Numbered from the stretch's first letter, positions 36,301 to 47,140 are shown. The stretch: 64,000 bases of DNA from Schistosoma haematobium (GCF_000699445.3 NC_067196.1:26429116-26493115), one strand, 5' to 3'. A program made the numbers and translations. Notes: generated by a model from the letters alone, not told the origin.

Positions 36301-39300
36301 GCAACAACTGTCTACTTCCGATCGCGTCCAAACTATTGGCTTCCGTCATATTTCGTGTAATTGTTCAAAATCCAAGAAAGATTGACTCGTGAGGAACAGG
36401 ATGGTTTTTGTTCTGATCGAGGATGTATTGATCATATCTTATCATTAAGGCCGCTCTCGACTCGCTGGACAGGACCGTTCTATGGGGTTAACTATTGAAA
36501 TAAAGTATGTCTGAGAAGTTTATTAACATCTTGAAAGCCCTATATACAAACGCCTCAGGCGGAATGAGGGCACGCAACCATTTGTCTTCATTGTTTTCAT
36601 TCAAGCAGTGGGGTTAGGCAGGGTTGCCCGATCTTACCATTCCTCCTCAACTTTGCCATCGATGACTATCTGGAAAAATCTCTGGTGAATGTAAGTAATA
36701 GTGTTGTAGATCTGCTGCTTGGAGAAGGATTTCTCGACCTTGAGTATGCGGATGATATTGTCGTACTGTATGTTGATACCCAAGCCATGTAATCCGCACC
36801 GAGTCAGTTGACAGTCACTGTCCGCAAGTACGGCATTTCTTCTGCACCTTCCAAGCGCAAAGTACTTCTACAGGACTGATAGAGCTTTGAACTAACACTC
36901 TGGACAGTGAGATGGTAGACGTAGTCGAGAAGTTTGTGTATCTGGGTAACTGTGTAAGTGCTGGTGGTGGCGTATGATGAAATCGATCCGTACATAATGA
37001 AAGGCAGAGTGGCTTATGCCAATCTGATCCATATTTTGCGCCTCTGTGATGTTAGTCTGGCTGCAAATGGTCGGATCTACAATGCATCAGTGAGAGCAGT
37101 TTTTATCTATGCCTGTGAAACTCGGCCTCCGAGTTGAAGATGTTAGACTACTCTGTGTTTAGTCATCGTTGTCTTCGAGGGATTGCTGACGTCCAATGGC
37201 GACACTATGTTAATAATGTAGAGGTCCGGCATCGTGTTCGGGCACAGCGACGGTAATTCAATTAGTGTCACTATCTTGAAACATCGACCTCAGTGTCGTG
37301 GACATATCCTACGAATGTCTTCCCAGAGAATTCCACGTCGCGAATTATTTGCCGACGCTGGAACTGGTTGAAAAGGCGGAGAGGCAGTCAGTGTGTCGTG
37401 GTATGAAAGAAAGCTGTACAAGGCAGGCTTCTGTCGGACCTCCACGATTCCCTGGTCGGTGTCCTAGAGATGATAGAACATAGTGGCTTGAGACGTTATC
37501 AGACATAACTCAGTATAAGCCAGTGACGATTATGCCGAAACTTTACTTAACTTCATAAAAGTGTGAGTGACTTCTTTGGCTGAAAGAATTCTTCCTGGTT
37601 GTATTCTTCCCAACTTAACTGCCTCCCACTATTGTTAATATTTTTATCTCGCTCTCGTATACTAATTTCTTCACATTGTTCCTTTACTTTCTGTTATACT
37701 CACTTCATCTCTTCACAACCTAATTGTTATTGTGTGGCGCATATGTATTTCGTGCCCCTTTATACCAGGGTTTGTGTGTCTAAATGTCTGAAAATGGTAG
37801 CTAAGTCACAAGCATAATTTCACAATCTGATTTATTTGTGCAATCGTTTTTCATTTCATGCATTGTATGAACGTTTTATCTATATCTAGCACTTAAATTA
37901 TTTCTTATTCTTTCACCGTACTGCCCCCGAATGCCCTGGTACGGCCGAGAGTGGGGTGAGTCCGCTCTCCCTCTCGAAATACTCTCACACGGCCGCGCGT
38001 ATACAGCCTCTGCCAGGGAAGTCCTTCTCATTGCCTTCTCGTGGCGGGGGTGTTGTTTACGAAAATGAGAGGACGAAAAGCGAATGTCCGGCGCTTTAAC
38101 CGGATCACAAACCAATGGTGCACATGGGCTCCAGTATCCTGCGGGAACAAATGGCGTATGAACCAATCTTTGGTCACCGGCTACCATGGGATTGCATCTC
38201 CTTACGATGCTCCACTGCCTTGTGGGTTAGACCTTTAGGTCAAAGGCTCGGGGAGTGGCCCCTAAGAAAACCACCTGCTTCGGTTTGGGCACCCGGGCAG
38301 TATCACAGTCCACACACAAACGATGAACTCTATGTTTTTGGCAACTACTTTTATCGCTCCGAAAAACAATCAGTCGATTCAAATAATTATCATTACAATT
38401 ATTGTCATTATTAATACTATTATTATTACTATTATTGTCGTTATTATTATTATTATTTCCCACATTATTCACCCTCTTTTATACTTATACAGCGGCTCGT
38501 CTTTGGTGGAAATCCGACTGTATCTAAACGTTCTCGAGTCACTGTCCGGTTGAAAGTTGTATGTTACCATCGAATATGAGTACTGAAGCAGTTTTTCTGA
38601 AACCACGTGCGCCATTCAAACTGGCTGCCTTCAACGTTCGCACACTTATGCAGGTTGGTCAACAGGTAGGGCTGGCTATGTCTTTGGAAAGTCTTAATAT
38701 TGATGTTTGTTGTCTATCCGAGACCCGTATTCAAGACTCTAGCGAAGTACTACAAATTCGCTCTACATCTGTCACTTCAAAAGCTTGTTTTACGTGCGCT
38801 TATCCGGGGACCCTGTGGCATCTTCGTCTGGTCTTGCAGGCGTTGGTGTCGCACTAAGCGCTAGAGCTGAGGCAGCATTAGTCGATTGGATCCCCATTAA
38901 CAGTCGGTTATGTGCTGTTAGATTAGAAAGTTCCATCAAAGCGAGAAGAAATCGGCGTGAGAAACGATGTCTTTTCGTCATCTCCGCCTATGCCCCGACA
39001 GATTGCAGCCCGGATGCAATCAAGGATGAGTTTTACCACCAGTTATCAGTTCTTCTCCAGAAAGTGCGTTCGACAGATATTGTAGTACTAGCCGGAGACT
39101 TGAATGCTCAGGTCGGGCGTCTAGGCACAGAAGAGAGTCGTTTAGGTGGCCGATGGGGACTTGTTGGTCGCAGGTCAGATAACGGGGACCGTCTACTGCA
39201 ACTGTGCACAGACCACAACCTGTTTCTGGCTAGCACTAACTTTCGGCACAGTCATCGCCGATGTGCCACCTGGCGTCCTCCCTCTGCATCCCAAGCCTGG

Positions 39301-42300
39301 ACTCAGATTGATCACATCGCGATCAGCTACCGCTGGCGTGGTTGTGTAAAGGACTGCCGCTCCTTTTGGAGTACCTATCTGGACTCTGACCATGCCTTGG
39401 TCTGCGCCAATCTTGCCTTACTTTTCAGTGGCCAACGAAGTGACCACCACCAAAAGATTGATGTTAGCAAGCTGGTTGCAACTTCTGTTGCAAATAAGTA
39501 TCGAACCGAGCTAGCCTCTAGGCTAGCTACCACTCCACCGAAAAGTATAGATGAGCATTGGTTGCAATTGCATGACGCCATGAAAATGGCGGGAACAGTC
39601 AGTTGTGGGTTTGCGAAACGTCCCGCTTTTAAGCACTGGGTTTCTTCTGGTTCCTTACAACTCATTGAAGCCCGTCGGTCTACTCCGGGTGACCGTGAGT
39701 TTGACCATAAACGAAGGATGTTATGTAAGGAAATTGGGCAAAGCTTGCGTAAGGACCGAGAAGCCTGGTGGTCGAAGCGTGCTAATGAGCTGGAAGCAGC
39801 AGCTGCATCTGGTAATTACCGGAAGCTCTTCCAGCTCATCCGAGCCACTGGCAGCAAGAAGTCTGGTGTGAGTGAAACAATCTGCGAGGATGATGGGATG
39901 CCAATCACTAACATCCATCGACGTCTTGGACGGTGGGCAGAATTTTTGAAGGGCAGTTCAACTGGCCTGCTGCTCCGGCAACATCGGTCAGACTGCCCTG
40001 CCCTCCATGGCCGGTGACGACTGATCCACCAAACGAGGAGGAAGTCCGCAAGGAACTCCAACTCTTGAAGCGTTACAAATCACCTGGCCCAGATGACTTA
40101 CCTCCGGCTCTTTTTAAAGATGGTGGTGACTTTTTGACTAAGGAATTGACGACGTTGTTTACAAAGGTCTGGGAGTTAGAGAGTGTACCAACGTCATGGA
40201 ATGAGTCGATAGTTGTCCCTATCTTTAAAAAGGGTTCACGTCGTTCCTGTAACAACTATCGGGGGATAAGTCTACTTCCGATTGCGTCCAAGCTATTGGC
40301 TTCCGTCATACTTCGTAGGTTGTTCAAAACCCAAGAAAGATTGACTCGCGAGGAGCAGGCTGGGTTTCGTTCTGGTCGAGGATGTATTGATCATATCTTC
40401 ACCCTCCGCCAAATGTTAGAACACCGCCATACTTATCAAAGGCCAACAATCGTAGTGTTTCTTGACATCAGGGCTGCCTTCGATTCGTTGGACAGGACTG
40501 TTCTCTGGGATTGTCTATTGAAGAAGGGTGTGCCTGAGAAGTTTATTAACATCCTAAAAGCCCTATATAAAAACACCTCAGGCAGAGTGAGGGCATACAA
40601 CCACCTTTCTCCATTGTTCCATTCGAGTAGTGGAGTTAGGCAGGGTTGCTCAATCTCACCATTCCTCTTCAACTTTGCCATCGATGACATTCTGGAAACA
40701 GCTCTGATGAATGTAAGTAATGGCGGCGTAGATATGTTGCCTGGAGAAAGACTTCTCGACCTTGAGTATGCGGACGATATTGTCTTACTGTGCGATAATG
40801 CCCAAGGCATGCAATCCGCACTTAATCAGTTGGCAATCAGTGTCCGTGGGTATGGTATGTGTTTTGCACCTTCGAAGTGCAAAGTACTCCTACAAGACTG
40901 GCAGGATTCCAATCCTGTACTCACCCTGGATGGTGAGCAGATAGACGTAGTCGAGAAGTTCGTGTATCTGGGTAGCTGCATAAGTGCTGGTGGGGGTGTG
41001 AGTGATGAGACCAATGCACGTATAGTGAAAGCCAGAGCGGCTTATGCCAATCTGGGCCACCTTTGGCGCCTTCGTGATGTTAGTCTGGCTGTAAAAGGTC
41101 GGATTTACAACGCGTCGGTGAGAGCAGTTTTGCTCTATGCTTGTGAAACCTGGCCTCTCCGAGTTGAGGACGTTAGACGACTCTCTGTGTTCGATCATCG
41201 CTGTCTCCGAAGGATTGCTGACATTCAGTGGCAACACCATGTCAGTAATGCAGAGGTTCGGCATCGTGTGTTCAGGCACAGAGACGATACTGCAATTGGT
41301 GTCACCATCTTGAAACACCGACTTCGGTGGCTTGGACATGTTCTCCGAATGTCGTCCCAGAGGATTCCACGTCGTGCATTATTTGCCGACTCTGGGACTG
41401 GTTGGAAGAAGCGGAGAGGTGGTCAGTGCATGACATGGTGTCGTGACATGAAAGAAAGCTTCGTTTATGGTCAAACTCACGGTCACCCGGAGTAGACCGA
41501 CGGGCTTCAATGAGTTGTAAGGAACCAGAAGAAACCCAGTGCTTAAAAGCGGGACGTTTCGCAAACCCACAACTGACTGTTCCCGCCATTTTCATGGCGT
41601 CATGCAATTGCAACCAATGCTCATCTATACTTTTCGGTGGAGTGGTAGCTAGCCTAGAGGCTAGCTCGGTTCGATACTTATTTGCAACAGAAGTTGCAAC
41701 CAGCTTGCTAACATCAATCTTTTGGTGGTGGTCACTTCGTTGGCCACTGAAAAGTAAGGCAAGATTGGCGCAGACCAAGGCATGGTCAGAGTCCAGATAG
41801 GTACTCCAAAAGGAGCGGCAGTCCTTTACACAACCACGCCAGCGGTAGCTGATCGCGATGTGATCAATCTGAGTCCAGGCTTGAGATGCAGAGGGAGGAC
41901 GCCAGGTGGCACATCGGCGATGACTGTGCCGAAAGTTAGTGCTAGCCAGAAACAGGTTGTGGTCTGTGCACAGTTGCAGTAGACGGTCCCCGTTATCTGA
42001 CCTGCGACCAACAAGTCCCCATCGGCCACCTAAACGACTCTCTTCTGTGCCTAGACGCCCGACCTGAGCATTCAAGTCTCCGGCTAGTACCACAATATCT
42101 GTCGAACGCACTTTCTGGAGAAGAACTGATAACTGGTGGTAAAACTCATCCTTGATTGCATCCGGGCTGCAATCTGTCGGGGCATAGGCGGAGATGACGA
42201 AAAGACATCGTTTCTCACGCCGATTTCTTCTCGCTTTGATGGAACTTTCTAATCTAACAGCACATAACCGACTGTTAATGGGGATCCAATCGACTAGTGC

Positions 42301-45300
42301 TGCCTCAGCTCTAGCGCTTAGTGCGACACCAACGCCTGCAAGACCAGACGAAGATGCCACAGGGTCCCCGGATAAGCGCACGTAAAACAAGCTTTTTGAA
42401 GTGACAGATGTAGAGCGAATTTGTAGTACTTCGCTAGAGTCTTGAATACGGGTCTCGGATAGACAACAAACATCAATATTAAGACTTTCCAAAGACATAG
42501 CCAGCCCTACCTGTTGACCAACCTGCATAAGTGTGCGAACGTTGAAGGCAGCCAGTTTGAATGGCGCACGTGGTTTCAGAAAAACTGCTTCAGTACTCAT
42601 ATTCGATGGTAACATACAACTTTCAACCGGACAGTGACTCGAGAACGTTTAGATACAGTCGGATTTCCACCAAAGACGAGCCGCTGTATAAGTATAAAAG
42701 AGGGTGAATAATGTAGGAAATAATAATAATAATAACGACAATAATAGTAATGATAATTATTTGAATCGACTGATTGTTTTTCGGAGCGATAAAAGTAGTT
42801 GCCAAAAACATAGAGTTCATCGTTTGTGTGTGGACTGTGATACTGCCCGGGTGCCCAAACCGAAGCAGGTGGTTTTCTTAGGGGGCCACTCCCCGAGCCT
42901 TTGACCTAAAGGTCTAACCCACAAGGCAGTGGAGCATCGTAAGGAGATGCAATCCCATGGTAGCCGGTGACCAAAGATTGGTTCATACGCCATTTGTTCC
43001 CGCAGGATACTGGAGCCCATGTGCACCATTGGTTTGTGATCCGGTTAAAGCGCCGGACATTCGCTTTTCGTCCTCTCATTTTCGTAAACAACACCCCCGC
43101 CACGAGAAGGCAATGAGAAGGACTTCCCTGGCAGAGGCTGTATACGCGCGGCCGTGTGAGAGTATTTCGAGAGGGAGAGCGGACTCACCCCACTCTCGGC
43201 CGTACCAGGGCATTCGGGGGCAAAAAACGACGGGATAGCGAAGGTGGTGCTTTAGGCACACCGCCTAGATGTACCATGGAACAGAATTTGATTTTTGGCG
43301 AAGTAACCACCTCCATTGCCCGACTGAGAGATGGTGCTACACAGTGGCTAGAGACGCTATCAGATATGGCTCAGAATAGAAGCCAGTGGCGATCCTGCTG
43401 TAACCTTCTTTTACTTTCTTCATAAAAAGTGGTTCTGTCTCCCTTACCTGAAAGATTGCTTCCGATTGTACCTTTGCGTTCCCTGATTTCTAGCACATTA
43501 CCTTACACCAATCTCTTCGTTATTGTTCTCTCTTTTTTTGTTGCGCTCCTTAGCTTTTTTTTCATTCTTTGTATTCCTCTCGAATTTTCATTGTTTTGTG
43601 TGGCGCATATATATTGGCGCTCTCTTGTACCAATATTCATGTGTCCAAATAAAAATAAAAATAAAAATACCGTACTAGATCGAATGAGATTTTTGTAGTC
43701 GTATGCAGTTTCATACTTTGTTAATATTCATATTTATCCACCAGTCTTTCTTAAATCATTTCAGTGTTTGAATGAAATACGTTTATTTTGATAGACTGGT
43801 TGGCAGTTAAACCAAGCTTGGCTAGGAAACGTATGGGCAGTATTGAATTAGTAATCACCTTGCCTGCTCTTAATCAGCTAATCATTACTTATGAGTTTCG
43901 GAAAGTTTTACAACGCTGGAATGAATTTCCTCCTGACGCCAATCATGGCTTTTTCCTTCCTGCAGCAACTGTTTCGTATGTTTTAAACAGCGAACAAATA
44001 GATTATTTAAACAAAACAAAACATACAGCATTCCACAATCTGAATCTCCCGAATTGGGCCAGTAGTTACAATCAGTTTTTGTAAGTTACTTGCCTATTCA
44101 TAGATCCCCTAGCTTGTGCTTTTAATATCCCAAGATAACTCATTCTGTTTTTATGTTCAGTGTGCTCAAGTAGATAAGATCTATTTCCCACCAATTTCAT
44201 GGCTAAAAAAGCGTAAACTAGGTAGTTTTAAGGAATAAGTCCAACATTACTCCCAGTAGTTATCGAACATGGATTTCTCTGTTCACCTGTTACAAGTTAC
44301 GATAAATGCTAACCGGAAGTGTTCACTTTGGTGAAATTACAATTCTCCATACTCACGTACTAAAGTATCTACGAAATTCGATCAGTCTGTAGATGAATAC
44401 GTAAGCATTCGATTTCCAGTGATCAGTTTTATGCTGATCGCAAACTTCTCCCGATATAATCTATGGAAGTAATCAGATTACTGATGAATTTCTGACCTGT
44501 GGACGATAGAACTGTCAACTTCACTCCTTGTTTGAAGTTTAATAAAATACCTAATGTTGATTAAAAGTCCCGCGTTTCACCATCATGGAAGAAGTAATGA
44601 TTATGGAATCTTTACTGAATCTTACCATTTTAAGTAAAAACTGTTTTCATCCGAAAATAGGATTTTATGAATGGCACTTACTTCGATCAGCTGTAGATTA
44701 AAGATAATAATATAGCCTTTGTATTTCATTATCTAGTTTTGGTCATAAGTTTATTTAGGAACACTACGCTCCATCTTATTTTTGTTATGGTAGACCTGTG
44801 TTATAGCTAATCTATTCATGAAAAATAATTGACTATTATTATCTGCTAGCCGATTGAACCACTAGTGCTTGACCGACCAGACTGAGCAGTATAAGAAGAT
44901 AACGTAAAAGACCGCATCCCCCAGAGGCCGAATAATAATCCTTACAAATTGTATCTATAGGCGGCACAGTCAGATACATGTGAGGAGTGACCTTTATCTA
45001 GTGAATGATCCACTTACAACCTGTCTATATCATGCGACCGTTAGTACTTGCGTGGTCTTGCTTTGTCCAGATATTTCAAAAATTATTCTGTAGGCGATGC
45101 ACCAAGTTAGTTAAATGTCATATCGGGAATGGATGTTACTTGGCTAACCCAAAATGTTCATTTATTTTCACAGTTTTCACGTAGGAAACTCAGCAATAAT
45201 ACAAGCTAATAAAAAAACACTAGGTTATTTGGAATAATCATGAGAATCAAGACGATGGAGATGTTCTGTCAAGTTGTATAACAGGAAAAGTGTGGATGAA

Positions 45301-45756
45301 GTGAGTGATAGGACCTTGTAATGCAGAGGTCAGACTAACCCGGCCCGGACACCAATTCAATAGTAATATACAAGTACGCCATCGACATGTTAAAACTATC
45401 TTTTAAAATATATCATTGTTTGCTTTCTTCTTTCTACTAGCAATACAACTCATTCTGTACCTCAGGATGGTTTTGTTCGTCTACACACTCCTGTATCTCT
45501 GGTCACAATGCCAACACCAGATTTCAGTATGCCATTTAATGTTTTGTGTTTGGTTTGTTCAGTCGTTGCTGTCGTGTTTGGATCCGTTCACAAGGCTACG
45601 ACTACTGTTTTCAACGTTACTCTTCAAAAAAATGCCAGCGACTCAATAATAACACATCTAATAAACCGCATCTTAACTAAGAAAAATACTTCAAAGACAA
45701 TCGGTGAACAGAATATATCAACGAGTGCTCCAAGCAATCACGATAAAAATGACTGA
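33372..45756 (+). CDS. PIGT: GPI-transamidase subunit PIG-T, complete (7 exons)
   Basis: PIG-T is the luminal subunit that stabilises the GPI-transamidase complex attaching GPI anchors in the ER. Exons are 33372-33525, 33563-33727, 33763-34091, 34127-34214, 35148-35591, 43795-44080 and 45441-45756. They sum to 1782 nt, 593 codons plus stop, close to the 578 residues of human PIG-T. Residues 1-18 are a signal peptide (LIAFLIFYASVYC). Family blocks are FNEELL, VSPSGAELWAW, LSGLFCASLN, ENLTPWTKYLPC and DANHGF. Near the C-terminus PTPDFSMPFNVLCLVCSVVA forms the membrane segment. Introns are 37, 35, 35, 933, 8203 and 1360 nt. The exon 2/3 join uses a weak donor (a/gtcaaa); it is the only join that keeps frame with a normal tiny intron. 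Intron 5 is filled with RTE copies. Confidence 0.93.
35683..37800 (+). mobile_element. RTE-type LINE (family A), decayed copy with internal deletion
   Basis: About 200 bp of the family's 5' region (35690-35880; ctctcgaaat, gaatgtctagtgctttaacc) is joined directly to the RT linker near 35882, so the endonuclease is gone. The RT then runs with many stops: SPGSDDLPPTLL, LEYADDIV-type sequence near 36740, and ETLSDITQ-type sequence near 37490. The 3' end is near 37730-37790 (tgtggcgcatatgtatttcg). It sits in PIG-T intron 5 directly left of the young copy. Confidence 0.82.
38403..38460 (+). repeat. ATT-rich microsatellite in RTE 5' region
   Basis: Imperfect ATT/ATTATC repeats. The inverted copy at about 42717-42755 is about 30 bp shorter and accounts for nearly all of the arm length difference. 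Confidence 0.85.
38561..40017 (+). pseudogene. RTE endonuclease (APE-type), one frame break
   Basis: APE-type endonuclease blocks are FKLAAFNVRTL near the start, DVCCLSETRI, YAPTD, VLAGDLNAQVG, TQIDHIAIS and the C-terminal DSDHALV. At about 38781 the run AAAAG has one A fewer than in the inverted copy (AAAAAG), which breaks the frame after TSVTSK. A second break near 39945 separates this frame from the RT. The second frame starts at 38785 and continues to 40017. Confidence 0.88.
39933..41495 (+). CDS. RTE reverse transcriptase, runs into the inverted copy
   Basis: A 520-codon frame containing the RT: KSPGPDDLPPALFK, NNYRGISLLPIASKLLA, QAGFRSGRGCIDHIF, VVFLDIRAAFDSLDR, GVRQGCSISPFLFNF, and LEYADDIVLL with intact catalytic Asp pair. 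The C-terminal RLRWLGHVLRMSSQRIPRRA block is typical of RTE proteins. The normal end is replaced: after MKES (41458) the frame enters the inverted copy and stops at 41495. The upstream endonuclease is out of frame. Confidence 0.9.
   Translation: MGRIFEGQFNWPAAPATSVRLPCPPWPVTTDPPNEEEVRKELQLLKRYKSPGPDDLPPALFKDGGDFLTKELTTLFTKVWELESVPTSWNESIVVPIFKKGSRRSCNNYRGISLLPIASKLLASVILRRLFKTQERLTREEQAGFRSGRGCIDHIFTLRQMLEHRHTYQRPTIVVFLDIRAAFDSLDRTVLWDCLLKKGVPEKFINILKALYKNTSGRVRAYNHLSPLFHSSSGVRQGCSISPFLFNFAIDDILETALMNVSNGGVDMLPGERLLDLEYADDIVLLCDNAQGMQSALNQLAISVRGYGMCFAPSKCKVLLQDWQDSNPVLTLDGEQIDVVEKFVYLGSCISAGGGVSDETNARIVKARAAYANLGHLWRLRDVSLAVKGRIYNASVRAVLLYACETWPLRVEDVRRLSVFDHRCLRRIADIQWQHHVSNAEVRHRVFRHRDDTAIGVTILKHRLRWLGHVLRMSSQRIPRRALFADSGTGWKKRRGGQCMTWCRDMKESFVYGQTHGHPE
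41302..42615 (-). CDS. Inverted RTE endonuclease copy, frame intact in the arm
   Basis: Minus-strand frame of 437 codons. Unlike the forward arm it has no break after TSVTSK and carries the complete endonuclease (ETRIQD, AGDLNAQVG, QIDHIAIS, SDHALV). From about residue 386 on it crosses the junction at 41459 and reads antisense RT sequence, so its last ~50 residues are not native. It is the best endonuclease frame in the window. Confidence 0.85.
   Translation of the reverse strand: MLPSNMSTEAVFLKPRAPFKLAAFNVRTLMQVGQQVGLAMSLESLNIDVCCLSETRIQDSSEVLQIRSTSVTSKSLFYVRLSGDPVASSSGLAGVGVALSARAEAALVDWIPINSRLCAVRLESSIKARRNRREKRCLFVISAYAPTDCSPDAIKDEFYHQLSVLLQKVRSTDIVVLAGDLNAQVGRLGTEESRLGGRWGLVGRRSDNGDRLLQLCTDHNLFLASTNFRHSHRRCATWRPPSASQAWTQIDHIAISYRWRGCVKDCRSFWSTYLDSDHALVCANLALLFSGQRSDHHQKIDVSKLVATSVANKYRTELASRLATTPPKSIDEHWLQLHDAMKMAGTVSCGFAKRPAFKHWVSSGSLQLIEARRSTPGDREFDHKRSFLSCHDTMSCTDHLSASSNQSQSRQIMHDVESSGTTFGEHVQATEVGVSRW
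42816..43222 (-). repeat. Inverted RTE 5' region (outer end of right arm)
   Basis: Reverse complement of 37922-38330. It ends at 43222, where 'gggcattcgggggca' mirrors 'tgcccccgaatgccc' at 37922, which marks the 5' terminus of the element. Confidence 0.88.
44081..45440 (+). other. PIG-T intron 6
   Basis: No further gene. A patch at about 44860-45060 is less AT-rich and may be an old repeat, but I cannot assign it. Confidence 0.5.
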
Positions 45757-45833
45757 TTTCGTTAAAAATAATAATCATATGCTTAAGCATCAGAACCGTG
45801 ATACACATATTTTGTATTTGACGTCGTTTTTGT

Positions 45834-45839
45834 AATAAA
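45834..45839 (+). terminator. PIG-T polyadenylation signal AATAAA
   Basis: The hexamer lies 77 bp after the PIG-T stop and 161 bp before the first readable base of the next gene. Confidence 0.7.
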
Positions 45840-45985
45840 ATCATAGAAACTAAAATACCCACCTTTTATAACCTTCTTTACAAAGAGCAATCTACACAAA
45901 AATGAAACCGTTATACTAAATATGTAACCCATCAATGTATTTAAGAACAGGATTGCTTCACCGAACTAAAAATTTTATTTTAATA

Positions 45986-46000
45986 TTTACATATATATAG
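45986..46000 (+). promoter_or_regulatory. Putative spliced-leader trans-splice acceptor
   Basis: The sequence ttacatatatatag ends in AG at 45999-46000, immediately before the first methyltransferase exon. The polypyrimidine tract is poor, but the position, 161 bp behind the PIG-T polyadenylation signal, suits a trans-splice site in a polycistronic transcript. The in-frame TAG formed by the site itself blocks translation from upstream. Confidence 0.45.
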
Positions 46001-46731
46001 GTCGATACTAAGAGACAGATATTTCAATTTCAAGGGATCAAAGTACAAATATATACATCAGGTACGATTATATTAATGTAATTTATTTTAGTGAACTCTT
46101 CCCTGGATTATGGTCACTATACCTGGAAGTGTGCAGAAGCCTTGTCTGATTTCCTGGTGAAGTATCCTGAGGTAGTCAGAGGGCTTCGAGTTCTCGAAGT
46201 TAGGTTTTGTTCAATAACACTGATATATTATAGCTCGGTGCTGGCACAGGACTTTGTGGAATTACTGCAGCTATTCTCGGGGCTCTTCATGTTCGATTCA
46301 CTGATAAAGACATGACATATTCGGATAAACTACATCTTAATGCTCAGCTGAATGGAGTCAAAAATTATGATTTTACTCCATTAGATTGGAATTATCCCCT
46401 CGACTGGTCAGGTGGGATCTTCGATACCATTTTAGCATCTGATTGTTTGTATGATAAGGAAGGTGAGTCCATCATTCTAGTCTCATTTTTAGTATATGAA
46501 CCGTTTTTGAAGACTGCAACTTTACAACTAAGAGTAAACAACAATGCATCTTTACTTCTTTCTTTCGAAAATCGGAGGTAACCTCATTTAAAAAAGCTTA
46601 TGTATAGCAGTTCTTTTACAGACCTCTCAGTTTTGTTTAAGAAATATGGTCTCAAGGCCGATGTTCTAACTACACCTAGTAATTCGTTCAGAAATATCCA
46701 TTTATTGCGTGTTACCTCTAGTCAGCAATAA
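46001..46731 (+). CDS. METTL23: METTL23-like class I methyltransferase (5 exons), start codon not encoded
   Basis: A SAM-dependent methyltransferase of the METTL21/23 type, probably acting on proteins. Exons are 46001-46061, 46092-46198, 46234-46462, 46493-46577 and 46608-46731 (stop TAA 46729-46731). Introns are 30, 35, 30 and 30 nt; the exons total 606 nt, an exact multiple of three. Motifs: LDYGHYTWKCAEAL near residue 23, the SAM loop LELGAGTGLCGI near 54, PLDWNYPLDW, then ILASDCLYDKE. The N-terminus is already about as long as in METTL23, yet no in-frame ATG occurs before the SAM domain. Reading begins exactly at codon phase 0 at 46001, so a spliced leader ending in AUG, known in schistosomes, would supply the start. 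It could instead have an unseen upstream exon. Confidence 0.82.
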
Positions 46732-46732
46732 A
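46727..46732 (+). terminator. AATAAA overlapping the methyltransferase stop codon
   Basis: The hexamer contains the TAA stop, so the 3' untranslated region must be very short if this signal is used. Confidence 0.55.
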
Positions 46733-46734
46733 AT

Positions 46735-46965
46735 ATCATTTCGTTGTGTTTTTTGTGTATGAACTTGATAAATGTTTGTTTTGAATGAGTCTTTTTTCAC
46801 CTCTGAAGTGCACTCGTTATCCCCGACGTAACTTAACGTGTTTATAAATCAATAAGATTATATGGATTACACTAGTGCTGAAATTTTGAAATCATTTACT
46901 TTTGATGTGGACATCCCATGTACCTAAATAAATCGTTGCGCTTGTATCACGAGGCAAGCGCTAAC
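46735..46965. other. Region after the methyltransferase gene
   Basis: AT-rich; no feature recognised. Confidence 0.4.
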
Positions 46966-46969
46966 TTAG

Positions 46970-47140
46970 AATCCTGAAGAGATAAGGGAAAGAGGAAAGC
47001 TAAAGAACATATTGCGTCGGGAGTTGGAAGCAGACATCAAAAAATGCATAGCAACTGGAAAGGGTTGCCCAGGACAAAGTTCGGTCGAGAATGTTGGTGG
47101 ACGGCCTATGCTCCTCCACAAGGGGTGACAGGCGTAAGTA
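46970..47140 (+). mobile_element. 3'-terminal fragment of RTE family C
   Basis: Encodes in broken frames the family ending: [20 protein letters not shown], then [12 protein letters not shown]. Equivalent to the minus-strand end at 2390. Confidence 0.6.

Larger units (their letters stand above)
37922..43690 (+). mobile_element. RTE-type LINE (family A), near full length, with inverted copy of its 5' half
   Basis: Layout: forward 5' region and endonuclease (37922-39716), forward RT (39717-41458), reverse complement of the first 1.76 kb (41459-43222), about 90 bp unclassified, then the forward 3' end (about 43320-43675) with LETLSDMAQNRSQW. It finishes in an (AATAAA)n-like tail at 43651-43672. 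Without the inverted block the element would be about 4.0 kb, a normal RTE length. The arms differ by only a few substitutions and ATT-repeat length, so the duplication is young or an assembly product. It lies in PIG-T intron 5. Confidence 0.85.

Noticed and set aside
37922..38040. HDV-like self-cleaving ribozyme at the RTE 5' end (CCCTGG and CGGCCG repeats with complements)
   Set aside because: The complements come in hairpin order (CGGCCG partner before CCAGGG partner), not in the nested pseudoknot order required for an HDV-type fold.
38041..38553. Protein genes in the RTE 5' region (several overlapping frames, also in the inverted and short copies)
   Set aside because: The frames lie in both strands of a repeated untranslated region and end in microsatellite; no domain is visible.
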